Shown: positions 20,193 through 27,965 of the stretch, piece after piece
How positions within the stretch are numbered: position 1 is the first letter of the stretch
How the letters are laid out: the number at the start of each line of letters is the position of its first letter
NCBI RefSeq assembly: GCF_029887935.1
Contig: NZ_JARXRO010000014.1
Coordinates: 239,685-303,684 of the forward strand
DNA length: 64,000 nucleotides
Reading direction: 5' to 3'
From: Luteimonas kalidii
GTDB lineage: Bacteria > Pseudomonadota > Gammaproteobacteria > Xanthomonadales > Xanthomonadaceae
Program-made: the position numbers and the translations under genes
Notes under the pieces: model-generated
What the model saw: only the letters and a program-made list of their open reading frames with translations
Databases searched by the model: none
Told to the model about the DNA's origin: nothing

Positions 20193-21593
20193 TCAGCGGT
20201 TGCGCTTGACGTGGCGGATGAGCCGCTTCTTCTTGGCGACCTGGCGTTCGCTGAGCACGTTCTTCTTGTCCTTGTACGGGTTGTCGCCTTCCTTGAACAC
20301 GAACTTCACCGGCGTGCCGACCAGCTTGAAGCGCTTGCGGAAGAAGTTCTCCAGGTAGCGCGTGTAGGTCGCCGACAGCGTGCGCAGTCGCGTGCCGTGG
20401 ACCACGAAGGTCGGCGGGTTCTCGCCACCCGGATGGGCGAAGCGGAGTTTGGCGACGTGCCCGCGCACCACCGGGGGCGGGCTGGCCTCGTAGGCGATCT
20501 CGAGCGCGCGCGTGACCTCGGCTGTGCTGAACTGCCGCGTCGCCGAGGCGTGCGCGCGATGGATCGCGCGGAACAGTTCGCGCAGGCCGGAGCCGTGCTT
20601 GGCGCTGATGCGCACCGCCTCGGCCCACTGCACGAAGGCCAGCTTGCGCGACAGCAGCGCCTCGGTCTGCTCGCGCTGGTAGGTGGTCAGGCCGTCCCAC
20701 TTGTTGACCGCCACCACCAGGGCGCGGCCGGCGTCGAGCACGGCGCCGAGCACGCTGGCGTCCTGCTCGGTCACGCCTTCGCTGGCGTCGAGCATGATCA
20801 CCGCCACCTGGCACTGCTCGATCGCCTGCAGGGTCTTGATGATCGAGAACTTCTCCACTGCCACCTCGACCCTGGCCTTGCGCCGCATGCCGGCGGTGTC
20901 GATCAGGCGGTAGCGGCGGCCGTCGCGCTCCAGGTCGACCGCGATCGAGTCGCGGGTGGTGCCGGGGACGTCCGAGGCGATCATCCGCTCCTCGCCGAGG
21001 ATGCGGTTGACCAGGGTCGACTTGCCCACGTTCGGGCGACCGACGAAGGCGATCCGAACGCGCTCGGGGTCGTTGTCCAGCACTTCGCCCGTGCCCTCTT
21101 CCGGCAGGCGCGCCAGGATCACCTCGAGCAGTTCGTCGATGCCGTGGCGATGGGCGGAAGAGACCGCGAAGCTGTCGGCGTAACCGTAGCGGGAGAACTC
21201 GGCCAGCGCCGCGCGCGCATCCAGGCCATCGGTCTTGTTCACCACCAGCAGCACCGGGCGCGCGGCCTTGCGCAGCCAGCGCAGGATCTCGTCGTCGAGC
21301 GCGGAAGCCCCTTCGCGGCCATCGACCACGAACAGCACCAGGTCGGCCTCTTCGGCCGCCGCGCGCGCCTGGGCCGCGGTGGCGCCCGCCAGCCCTTCCT
21401 CGCTGCCGGCGATACCGCCGGTGTCGACCACCACGAACGGCCGCTCCCCTTCGAGACGGCAGACGCCGTAGTGGCGGTCCCGGGTCACGCCCGGCTCGTC
21501 GTGCACCAGCGCGTCGCGGGTACGCGTCAGCGCGTTGAACAGCGTCGACTTGCCGACGTTCGGGCGGCCCACGAGGGCAACGGAAGGAAGCAT
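20193..21593 (-). CDS. der: Ribosome-associated double GTPase Der (EngA)
   Basis: A 466-residue essential GTPase in 50S subunit assembly. Two tandem G domains are clear: [12 protein letters not shown] with DTGGI and NKTDG, then [12 protein letters not shown] with DTAGM and NKWDG. The C-terminal KH-like domain ([10 protein letters not shown] to [13 protein letters not shown]) follows, and the tail is basic ([13 protein letters not shown]). ATG 21593 starts the usual [12 protein letters not shown]; a longer frame upstream has no support. It lies downstream of bamB, as in E. coli. Confidence 0.97.
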   Translation of the reverse strand: MLPSVALVGRPNVGKSTLFNALTRTRDALVHDEPGVTRDRHYGVCRLEGERPFVVVDTGGIAGSEEGLAGATAAQARAAAEEADLVLFVVDGREGASALDDEILRWLRKAARPVLLVVNKTDGLDARAALAEFSRYGYADSFAVSSAHRHGIDELLEVILARLPEEGTGEVLDNDPERVRIAFVGRPNVGKSTLVNRILGEERMIASDVPGTTRDSIAVDLERDGRRYRLIDTAGMRRKARVEVAVEKFSIIKTLQAIEQCQVAVIMLDASEGVTEQDASVLGAVLDAGRALVVAVNKWDGLTTYQREQTEALLSRKLAFVQWAEAVRISAKHGSGLRELFRAIHRAHASATRQFSTAEVTRALEIAYEASPPPVVRGHVAKLRFAHPGGENPPTFVVHGTRLRTLSATYTRYLENFFRKRFKLVGTPVKFVFKEGDNPYKDKKNVLSERQVAKKKRLIRHVKRNR

Positions 21594-21891
21594 GGCAGGC
21601 CGGATCCGGTCAGGAATGGTCACAAGCGTAGCGCGGGGGCGGACGGGGTGCGCCCCCGCCGCGGCTGCAGGGAGAATAAGGAATGCCGCGCCAGCCCCCG
21701 GCATCGACGCGCGTTCGCGGACCCAGGCCCGCATCCACCCGTGGCGACGCGCATCCGTGCGGGCGCGTCTGGGTCTGCCTGCGACGCGCGGCATTCTGGA
21801 GCCTCGTGGCCCCGGTCGCGAAGCGGGATCCGCTGCCGGCCGGCGACGTACCGACCGCCGGGAGACCCGTCGGAGTCCTTCGTCGCAGGCC
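21594..21891. other. Non-coding spacer between bamB and der
   Basis: No credible gene is seen in these 298 bases. A GC hairpin (GCGGGGGC at 21633 with GCCCCCGC at 21652, 11-base loop) lies upstream of der and may act as a leader structure. No T run follows it, so it is not an intrinsic terminator. Confidence 0.5.
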
Positions 21892-23112
21892 TTACTGGAT
21901 GCGCCAGGCCGTCAGGTCGCCGTCCACGTTCTGGACCACGAGGATCCCGTCCGCCACCACCGGTGCGCCCTTGATCGCGGCGCGGCCGGCGCGCTCGCGC
22001 ACGGCGAATTCTCCGTTGTCCAGGCGCATCCAGTGCAGGTAGCCCTCGAAGTCGCCGACCACGGCGTAGTCGCCATGGATGGCCACGCCGCCGGCGTTGC
22101 GGCGCGCGAGCGCGGGCTGCTGCCAGCTTGCGGTGCCGGAACTGCGGTCCAGGCCCCAGACCGAGCCATTGCGGTCGGAGACCACCAGCTTGTCCGTCGC
22201 CAGGCCCGGGCGACCGGACCCGCCATGCTCGCTGCCCCAGATGGGGCGGCCGCTGGGGGCATCGATGGCCATCGTCGCCTGCTTGTAGCTGCTGGCGTAG
22301 AGCACGGTGCCGTCGAGCACCGGCGTACCGTCGATGTCCGCCATGCGGTCGAGCTCGGTCCGCCCGTCGGGCTGCGCCACCGGGAGGTCCCAGATCGGGC
22401 GGCCGTCGGCGATCGCGAGCGCCGCCAGGGTGCCGTCGTCATTGCCGACGAACACGAAGCCCGGGCCGAGCACCGGCCCGTCGTTGCCGCGCACGGTGAG
22501 CGAGGGCAGCTCCTTGGTCCAGAACCAGCGGCGCTCGCCGCTGGCGGCGTCGAACGCGGTGACGCGGCCGTCGTTGGAGCGCACGAACACCAGCCCCTGC
22601 CCCATGACGGGCGGCGCGATCACCTCGTTCGGCACCTGGGCCTGCCAGCGCTCGGCACCGGTGGCGGCATCCAGCGCGATGACCTCGCCCTTCAGGCTGC
22701 CGACCACCACCAGGCCTTCGCCCGCGCCCGGCCCGCCGGACAGGCGCAGGTCCGATTCATGGCGCCACACCTGGTCACCGGTCTGCAGGTCGAAGGCGCG
22801 TACGCCGCCCTCCACTGCCGCCGCGTAGACGCGGCCATCGGCGATCACCGGCGCCTGGCGGACGCCCAGATGGTCCTCGCCCTTGCCGGCGCTGGCCGAC
22901 CACACCCGCGACACGCTCGCCGACGGAGTGAATTCGACCAGCTCGGCGGGCTCGGACGCGCGCTTTTCCGCCGCCTTCTCGCCATCGCCGCCGAACCAGC
23001 CGCGGATCGTGCTGCAGCCGGCAAGCGCCGACACGCAGGCGAGAACGACGAACATGCGGCCGGCGTCGCGCCGGCAGCGGGCGCTCGCGGGCGCGGGGGT
23101 GTCTGGCTTCAT
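21892..23112 (-). CDS. bamB: Outer-membrane protein assembly factor BamB
   Basis: A 406-residue lipoprotein of the BAM complex, which inserts beta-barrel proteins. The lipobox is VSALAGC at about residue 33, after an unusually long 20-residue arginine-rich lead; an internal ATG in GRMFVVLAC would trim it. The body is an eight-bladed PQQ-type propeller with recurring units such as [35 protein letters not shown] and [18 protein letters not shown]. Its start shares one base with the yfgM stop (TGATG). Confidence 0.96.
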   Translation of the reverse strand: MKPDTPAPASARCRRDAGRMFVVLACVSALAGCSTIRGWFGGDGEKAAEKRASEPAELVEFTPSASVSRVWSASAGKGEDHLGVRQAPVIADGRVYAAAVEGGVRAFDLQTGDQVWRHESDLRLSGGPGAGEGLVVVGSLKGEVIALDAATGAERWQAQVPNEVIAPPVMGQGLVFVRSNDGRVTAFDAASGERRWFWTKELPSLTVRGNDGPVLGPGFVFVGNDDGTLAALAIADGRPIWDLPVAQPDGRTELDRMADIDGTPVLDGTVLYASSYKQATMAIDAPSGRPIWGSEHGGSGRPGLATDKLVVSDRNGSVWGLDRSSGTASWQQPALARRNAGGVAIHGDYAVVGDFEGYLHWMRLDNGEFAVRERAGRAAIKGAPVVADGILVVQNVDGDLTAWRIQ

Positions 23113-23744
23113 CAGGATTGGGTTCCCGTCGTCTCCGGCGCACCGCCGGTCTGGGTCAGCTTGAGTTCCAGCAGCTGGCGCTGCGGTGCGGCGACGTCGA
23201 GCTTGCGCAACGCCTCCTCGTAGTCCTTGCGTGCCTCGTCCACGCGGCCGAGCGCGTAGCGGGCATCGCCACGGGTCTCGATCGAGGCTGGGTCGTCGAC
23301 GCCTTCGAGCAGCTTCAACGCGTCCTCGCCCTGCCCGGCATCCACCAGCAGGCGCGCCAGCCGCTGGCGGATCACCGCCGACAGGCCGGGATCCTCGCTG
23401 GTCGCGGCGCGCAGGGTGGCGATGGCGGCATCGCGGTCGCCGGCATCGAGCTGCGCCTTGGCGAGGTCGAGCGCCGCCAGCGCGGAATACTTCGTGTCCG
23501 CCAGCGAGGCGGCTTCGGTCTTCGCCTTGTCGAGTTCACCGGCCTCGACCGCCTTCAGCATGCGGTCGTAGGTTTCGCCGGTGGCGACGCGCTCCTGGTG
23601 CGCGCGCTGCGTCCACCACTTGCCGCCGCCGATCAGGGCCAGGCCGAGCACCAGCCCGCCGATCAGCCCGAGGGCATTGTCCTTCAGCCAGCTGCGGACC
23701 TTCTCGCCTTGTTCGTGCTCGTCGAGCAGTTCATCCAACGCCAT
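23112..23744 (-). CDS. yfgM: YfgM-family TPR membrane protein
   Basis: A 210-residue periplasm-facing protein with one N-terminal membrane helix (LGLIGGLVLGLALIGGGKWW, about residues 25-45). TPR-like repeats follow (LAALDLAKAQLDAGDRDAAI, RLARLLVDAGQGEDALKLLE, and ARYALGRVDEARKDYEEAL). YfgM in E. coli binds the Sec translocon and the chaperone PpiD. The N-terminal LDEHEQGEKVRSWLKDN is characteristic. It is coupled to bamB by a one-base overlap. A 106-base gap to rodZ contains an 8-bp hairpin (CGCCCGGC at 23804, GCCGGGCG at 23819). Confidence 0.93.
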   Translation of the reverse strand: MALDELLDEHEQGEKVRSWLKDNALGLIGGLVLGLALIGGGKWWTQRAHQERVATGETYDRMLKAVEAGELDKAKTEAASLADTKYSALAALDLAKAQLDAGDRDAAIATLRAATSEDPGLSAVIRQRLARLLVDAGQGEDALKLLEGVDDPASIETRGDARYALGRVDEARKDYEEALRKLDVAAPQRQLLELKLTQTGGAPETTGTQS

Positions 23745-23850
23745 CGTCTATTGCCAGTGGGTCCTGCCCGCGGCGACGGCGGGACAGGCGGAGCGATCGG
23801 GAACGCCCGGCATCGACGGCCGGGCGCGCGTTCCATCGGCGATCGCGGCG

Positions 23851-24690
23851 CTACTGGCCGAGCGGCGCGATGGAGCCGTCAGAGGATACCGTAAAGCGCG
23901 CGACGTTCGCGCGCTGGAACTCGGACAGATCCTGAATGCGTCCGTCGCCGCGCACTTCCACGGCGTCGGCGTTGCCGATCACCACGCGGCCCACCTCACC
24001 ACCTTCGAATTCGCGCCGCTCCCCGGCCTTGAGCAGGCCGCGCTCGACCACGCCACCCGTGCCGTCGAAGATCTCGACCCAGCTGTCGCCGGAAAAACGC
24101 AGCGACAGCGCCGGCGGCGGCTCGACCTGGCGCGCGGCCGTGCGCTGCGGCATCGACGCCATCGACGCGACCAGCGGACGCGGACCCTCATCGGCCTGCG
24201 GCGCGGGCGCCTGCGGCGGCGCGGCGGCGGTGGCACCGGTGCCGGTGGGCAGGTCGAGCGAGGCGTCGACGCGGATCTGCGAGTCCAGGTGCGAACGCGT
24301 GGCCATCCACACCGGCACCGCGATCAGCGCGGTGATCACGATGTAGACCATCCGCCCCATCATCCGGTCCGCGACGCGCCGCAGCGGCGGGGTGTAGCTG
24401 CGCGGCTCCAGCCGCGCCGGTTCGATCGGCACCGAGCCCGATGCAGCCGGCAGTTCCCCGTCGATGCGCACGCCCAGCAGCCGCGCATAGCTGCGCAACT
24501 GGCCCCGGACGAATACGGGTGCGTCGAGCCGGTCCCAGGCATCGTTCTCCAGCGATTCGATCACCCGGACCGGCATCTTCAGCCGGCGCGCCACCTCGGC
24601 GATGTCCAGGCCCGCGGCCTCACGCGCCTGGCGCAGGCGTTCCCCATTGCCGCAGCCGGTCTGGCCGGCCGTCTGGTCGGAAGACTTCAT
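23851..24690 (-). CDS. rodZ: RodZ-like cell-shape protein
   Basis: A 279-residue bitopic membrane protein. A cytoplasmic helix-turn-helix domain spans about residues 15-80 (LRQAREAAGLDIAEVARRL, then FVRGQLRSYARLLG). One membrane helix follows (MVYIVITALIAVPVWMA, about 113-130), then a Pro/Ala linker and a periplasmic DUF4115 domain (LSLRFSGDSWVEIFDGTGG to VVIGNADAVEVRGDG). RodZ connects MreB to the wall elongation machinery. Its start overlaps the pilF stop by 4 bases (ATGA). Confidence 0.92.
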   Translation of the reverse strand: MKSSDQTAGQTGCGNGERLRQAREAAGLDIAEVARRLKMPVRVIESLENDAWDRLDAPVFVRGQLRSYARLLGVRIDGELPAASGSVPIEPARLEPRSYTPPLRRVADRMMGRMVYIVITALIAVPVWMATRSHLDSQIRVDASLDLPTGTGATAAAPPQAPAPQADEGPRPLVASMASMPQRTAARQVEPPPALSLRFSGDSWVEIFDGTGGVVERGLLKAGERREFEGGEVGRVVIGNADAVEVRGDGRIQDLSEFQRANVARFTVSSDGSIAPLGQ

Positions 24691-25511
24691 GGTGTGCTGC
24701 TTTCCCCTGGAAACGCGGTCCCTGCCTGCGGAAATTCAGTCCTCAGCCGCTGAACATAGCGGGCTGCGGCGACGCTGTCGCCGAGTTTATCCTCGATTCG
24801 TGACGCCAATTCGAGTGCGGTGGGCGTGGCGGGCGCGGCGGCCAGCCGCCGCTCCGAGAACGCGCGGGCATCGAGATAGCGGCCCTGGCGCATGCTTTCC
24901 TCGGCCATCGAGGTCAGCGCCACCGCATTGACCGGGTCCAGCTCGAGCGCGGCGCGCAGGTCCCGCTCGACCCGATCGAACTGCCCGGCGCGCGCAGCGC
25001 AGGTGCCCGCGTTGGCGAGCGCACCGGCCCGGTCGCCGTAGCGGGGATCGGTGACCGCCTGGTCGAACCACGTCAGCGATTCCTCCGCGCGGCCGTTGCC
25101 GCACAGCCACGCGCCGTAGTTGTTGAATGTCGCGCCGGAAGGCCCGACGCGGGCCGCCTCGGAATGGTGGCTGCCGGACAGCTCGGCATTGCCCTGCCGC
25201 GCCGCGACCAGGGCCATCGCGGTATGGGATTCGGGCAGGTCCGGATCCGCCTTGATCGCAGCGCGCGCCTGACGGGCCGCGGCATCGAGCTCGCCCACGC
25301 GCAGGTGCCGATCCGCGGACGCGGCCAGCCGTCTCGCCTCGAGCCTGCGCTTGCCGGACTCGGTTTCCTTGAAGGTGTATTCCGGGGCCACGCGTTCGAC
25401 GCCCTTGCGGCTGGCGTCCTGCTTGACGAAGGTCAGCCGCGAGCAGCCGCCCGCGACCAGCACCGCCATGGCAAGCCCCAACGCCAGCACCATGGCCTCA
25501 GGCTGCCGCAT
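24687..25511 (-). CDS. pilF: Type IV pilus biogenesis/stability lipoprotein PilF (PilW)
   Basis: A 274-residue TPR lipoprotein that pilots the PilQ secretin to the outer membrane. The lipobox is VLVAGGC at about residue 23. Tandem TPR units run from about 60 to 250 ([40 protein letters not shown], and [20 protein letters not shown]). NNYGAWLC is a hallmark of the family. ATG 25511 overlaps the end of rlmN; ATG 25493 is an equally possible start just after the rlmN stop. Confidence 0.92.
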   Translation of the reverse strand: MRQPEAMVLALGLAMAVLVAGGCSRLTFVKQDASRKGVERVAPEYTFKETESGKRRLEARRLAASADRHLRVGELDAAARQARAAIKADPDLPESHTAMALVAARQGNAELSGSHHSEAARVGPSGATFNNYGAWLCGNGRAEESLTWFDQAVTDPRYGDRAGALANAGTCAARAGQFDRVERDLRAALELDPVNAVALTSMAEESMRQGRYLDARAFSERRLAAAPATPTALELASRIEDKLGDSVAAARYVQRLRTEFPQAGTAFPGESSTP

Positions 25512-26652
25512 CGACGCCCCCGTCCTCGAGCCGCTTGCGGAATTCCGCCTGGCGCCGGGTGCGGTCCATCACCTGCCCCTTGAGCTGGCCGCAGGCGGCA
25601 TCGATGTCGTCGCCGCGGGTGCGCCGCACCGGTGCGATGCGCCCCGATTCGTTGAGCAGCTTCTGGAAGCGCCGGATCGCCGCGTCGTCGGGCCGCTGGT
25701 AGCGGGTGCCCGGGAACGGGTTGAACGGGATCAGGTTGACCTTGGCGGCGTCCTTCATCTGCAGCCGGTTGTCGAAGTCGCGCATCAGCCGGATCAACCC
25801 GCGCGCATGCTGCGGCTGGTCGTTGACGTCCTTCATCAGCGTGTATTCGAAGGTGACCGATTCGCCGCGCTTGCGCTGCGCGTAGCGCACGCAGGACTCC
25901 ATCAGTTCGGCGATCGGATACTTTTTATTGAGCGGCACCAGCTGGCTGCGCAGCTCGTCGTCGGGCGCGTGCAGCGACACCGCCAGCGACACGTCGCTGA
26001 CCTCGGCGAGCCTGTCGATCATTGGCACCAGGCCCGCGGTCGAGAGCGTGACGCGCTTGTTGGCCAGCCCGTAGCCGAGGTCGTCGCGCATCACGCTCAT
26101 CGCGCGCACCACGTTGTCGAAGTTCATGAGCGGCTCGCCCATGCCCATCATCACCACGTTGGTGAGCCTGCGCTGCTTGTGCGGCACGTTGCCCAGGTGC
26201 TTCGCGGCCGTCCACACCTGGCCGACGATCTCGGCGGTGGACAGGTTGCGGTTGAAGCCCTGGGTGGCGGTGGAGCAGAACTGGCAGTTGAGCGCGCAGC
26301 CCACCTGCGAGGAGACGCACAGCGTGCCGCGCCCCTTGTCGGGGATGTAGACGGTTTCGATGGCGTTGCTGCCATCCATCGCCAGCAGCCACTTGTGGGT
26401 CCCGTCGGTGGAAGGCTTCTCGAATTGCACCTGCGGCACGCGGATCTCGGCGTGCGCCTCGAGCTTGGCGCGCAGCGCCTTGCCCAGGTCGGTCATCTGT
26501 TCGAACTCGGTGACGTGGCGGTGGTGGATCCACTTCATCACCTGGTGGGCGCGGAAACGCTTCTCGCCGAGGGTATCGGCGAAGAAGCGCTCCAGACCCT
26601 CGCGATCGAGGTCGAGCAGGTTCTGTTTCGTGCTGGCTGCGACTTCGGTCAC
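25498..26652 (-). CDS. rlmN: Dual-specificity 23S rRNA/tRNA A2503/A37 C2 methyltransferase
   Basis: A 384-residue radical-SAM enzyme. The FeS cluster motif CNFQC-type is seen as CALNCQFC within [17 protein letters not shown]. The second conserved cysteine lies in the C-terminal DIDAACGQL. Other family parts are [16 protein letters not shown] and [11 protein letters not shown]. The start is taken as GTG 26652 because homologues begin about 12 residues before NLLDL and no ATG fits; no good ribosome site is visible. It lies 25 bases after ndk. Confidence 0.95.
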   Translation of the reverse strand: MTEVAASTKQNLLDLDREGLERFFADTLGEKRFRAHQVMKWIHHRHVTEFEQMTDLGKALRAKLEAHAEIRVPQVQFEKPSTDGTHKWLLAMDGSNAIETVYIPDKGRGTLCVSSQVGCALNCQFCSTATQGFNRNLSTAEIVGQVWTAAKHLGNVPHKQRRLTNVVMMGMGEPLMNFDNVVRAMSVMRDDLGYGLANKRVTLSTAGLVPMIDRLAEVSDVSLAVSLHAPDDELRSQLVPLNKKYPIAELMESCVRYAQRKRGESVTFEYTLMKDVNDQPQHARGLIRLMRDFDNRLQMKDAAKVNLIPFNPFPGTRYQRPDDAAIRRFQKLLNESGRIAPVRRTRGDDIDAACGQLKGQVMDRTRRQAEFRKRLEDGGVDAAA

Positions 26653-26677
26653 TTCAACGGATCGGATCGACGGAGGA

Positions 26678-27103
26678 TCAACGGGGGAACACTTCGGTGC
26701 TGGCGAAGAAATACGCGATCTCGATCGCGGCGTTCTCGGACGAGTCGGACCCGTGCACCGCATTGGCATCGATGCTGTCGGCGAAGTCCGCGCGGATCGT
26801 GCCCGCGGCCGCTTCCTTCGGATTGGTCGCGCCCATCAGCTCGCGGTTCTTCAGCACCGCGCCCTCGCCTTCGAGCACCTGGACCATCACCGGTCCGCTG
26901 ATCATGAACTCGACCAGCGCGTTGAAGAACGGACGTTCGCGGTGCACGGCGTAGAAGCCCTCGGCCTCCTTGCGCGAGAGGTGCTTCATCTTCGAGGCGA
27001 CGACCTTCAGGCCGCCCTTCTCGAAGCGGCTGTAGATTTCGCCGATGACGTTCTTGGCGACGGCATCGGGCTTGATGATCGAAAGGGTGCGCTCCAGCGC
27101 CAT
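26678..27103 (-). CDS. ndk: Nucleoside-diphosphate kinase
   Basis: A 141-residue enzyme that balances NTP pools by gamma-phosphate transfer. The catalytic His is in [12 protein letters not shown], and the N-terminal [12 protein letters not shown] and the ATP-binding GATNPKEA segment are intact. Length is standard. ATG 27103 has GGAG 7 bases upstream. It heads the minus-strand block ndk-rlmN-pilF-rodZ. Confidence 0.98.
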   Translation of the reverse strand: MALERTLSIIKPDAVAKNVIGEIYSRFEKGGLKVVASKMKHLSRKEAEGFYAVHRERPFFNALVEFMISGPVMVQVLEGEGAVLKNRELMGATNPKEAAAGTIRADFADSIDANAVHGSDSSENAAIEIAYFFASTEVFPR

Positions 27104-27158
27104 GGGACATCTCCGGGCAGGGGCCGCTCGCTCCGGGGCGGCGGCCAGATTAACATGG

Positions 27159-27184
27159 AAAAACCCGCGTGCGGACGCGGGTTT
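27159..27184 (-). terminator. Intrinsic terminator upstream of ndk (minus strand)
   Basis: A perfect 10-bp stem (AAACCCGCGT / ACGCGGGTTT) with a GCGG loop. On the minus strand it is followed by two more T residues, giving GGGTTTTT, a good intrinsic terminator. No minus-strand gene is present between it and the divergent tetR gene, so it would stop a short minus-strand transcript ahead of ndk or act as an ndk attenuator. Confidence 0.65.
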
Positions 27185-27242
27185 AGCCGATATGGCTACG
27201 GTAATTCTAACGGATTGCACGGCAACGCAGCACCCCCGTGGA

Positions 27243-27287
27243 TTGCATCATGGCCGATCCGGGTCTAGCATCAAACAAGCGTTTGAT
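27243..27287 (+). promoter_or_regulatory. Promoter and PsrA-type operator of the tetR-fadBA operon
   Basis: An 18-bp palindrome ATCAAAC-N4-GTTTGAT at 27270-27287 matches, from memory, the Pseudomonas PsrA consensus (CAAAC, 2-4 bases, GTTTG). A modest promoter overlaps it: TTGCAT at 27243-27248, 17-base spacer, TAGCAT at 27266-27271. The operator would block RNA polymerase at the -10/start region. It ends 18 bases before the tetR start. Confidence 0.7.
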
Positions 27288-27305
27288 TCAGTCTTCGGAG
27301 GCCGG

Positions 27306-27926
27306 ATGGCAGTCGCGGTGCAGCAGTTCTCTACCAAGGAGCGGATTCTCGGCGCGGCCGAGGAGCTGTTCGCCCTGCACGGGTTCTCGGGCACCTCGCT
27401 GCGGCAGGTGACCGCGCGGGCCGACGTCAACATCGCCGCGGTCAACTACCACTTCGGCAGCAAGGAGAACCTGGTCAACGAGGTCTTCCGCCGCCGCATG
27501 GACGCGATGAGCCGCCAGCGCCTCGAGCGGCTGCACGCGGCGACCGCCGACGGCAGTTGCGGGCTCGAGCAGATTCTCGCGGCCTTCGTCGAACCGGCCC
27601 TGGACCTGGCCCAGGACCGCCAGGGCCACGCCTTCATCCGGGTCATCGCGCGCGCCTATGCCGAACAGAACGACGGCCTGCGCAAGTTCCTGTCCGACCA
27701 GTACGGCCACGTGCAGCGTGACTTCGCCCGCGCCCTGGCCGCCTGCCTGCCGGGCCTGGACAAGGAGACGCTGTACTGGCGGCTGGACTTCCTGGGGGGC
27801 GCCCTGACGTATGCCATGGCGGATTTCGGGCTCATCAAGCGGCCCGCGGGGGTCGACGAGGCGACGCATCGGCGCCGCGCGGCGCAGGAACTGATCCGCT
27901 TCGCGGCCGCCGGCTTCAACGCCTGA
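27306..27926 (+). CDS. psrA: PsrA-like TetR regulator of fatty-acid oxidation
   Basis: A 206-residue TetR-family repressor. The N-terminal HTH (ERILGAAEELFALHGFSG, then VNIAAVNYHFGSKENLV) closely matches Pseudomonas PsrA. The C-terminal ligand domain contains FIRVIARAYAEQNDGLRKFL and WRLDFLGGALTYAM. PsrA-type repressors are released by long-chain acyl groups and control fadBA. The match of the upstream palindrome and the downstream fadB-fadA genes supports the assignment; the ligand is inference. GGAG lies 5 bases before ATG 27306. Confidence 0.85.
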   Translation: MAVAVQQFSTKERILGAAEELFALHGFSGTSLRQVTARADVNIAAVNYHFGSKENLVNEVFRRRMDAMSRQRLERLHAATADGSCGLEQILAAFVEPALDLAQDRQGHAFIRVIARAYAEQNDGLRKFLSDQYGHVQRDFARALAACLPGLDKETLYWRLDFLGGALTYAMADFGLIKRPAGVDEATHRRRAAQELIRFAAAGFNA

Positions 27927-27965
27927 GACGAGCGAATTTCCTTTTAAACCAGATGGATGCAGAAC

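Noticed and set aside
18327-21974. A 1215-codon open frame on the plus strand opposite moeA, mobA and der
   Set aside because: Composition is typical of an antisense shadow; the opposite strand has three clear enzymes.
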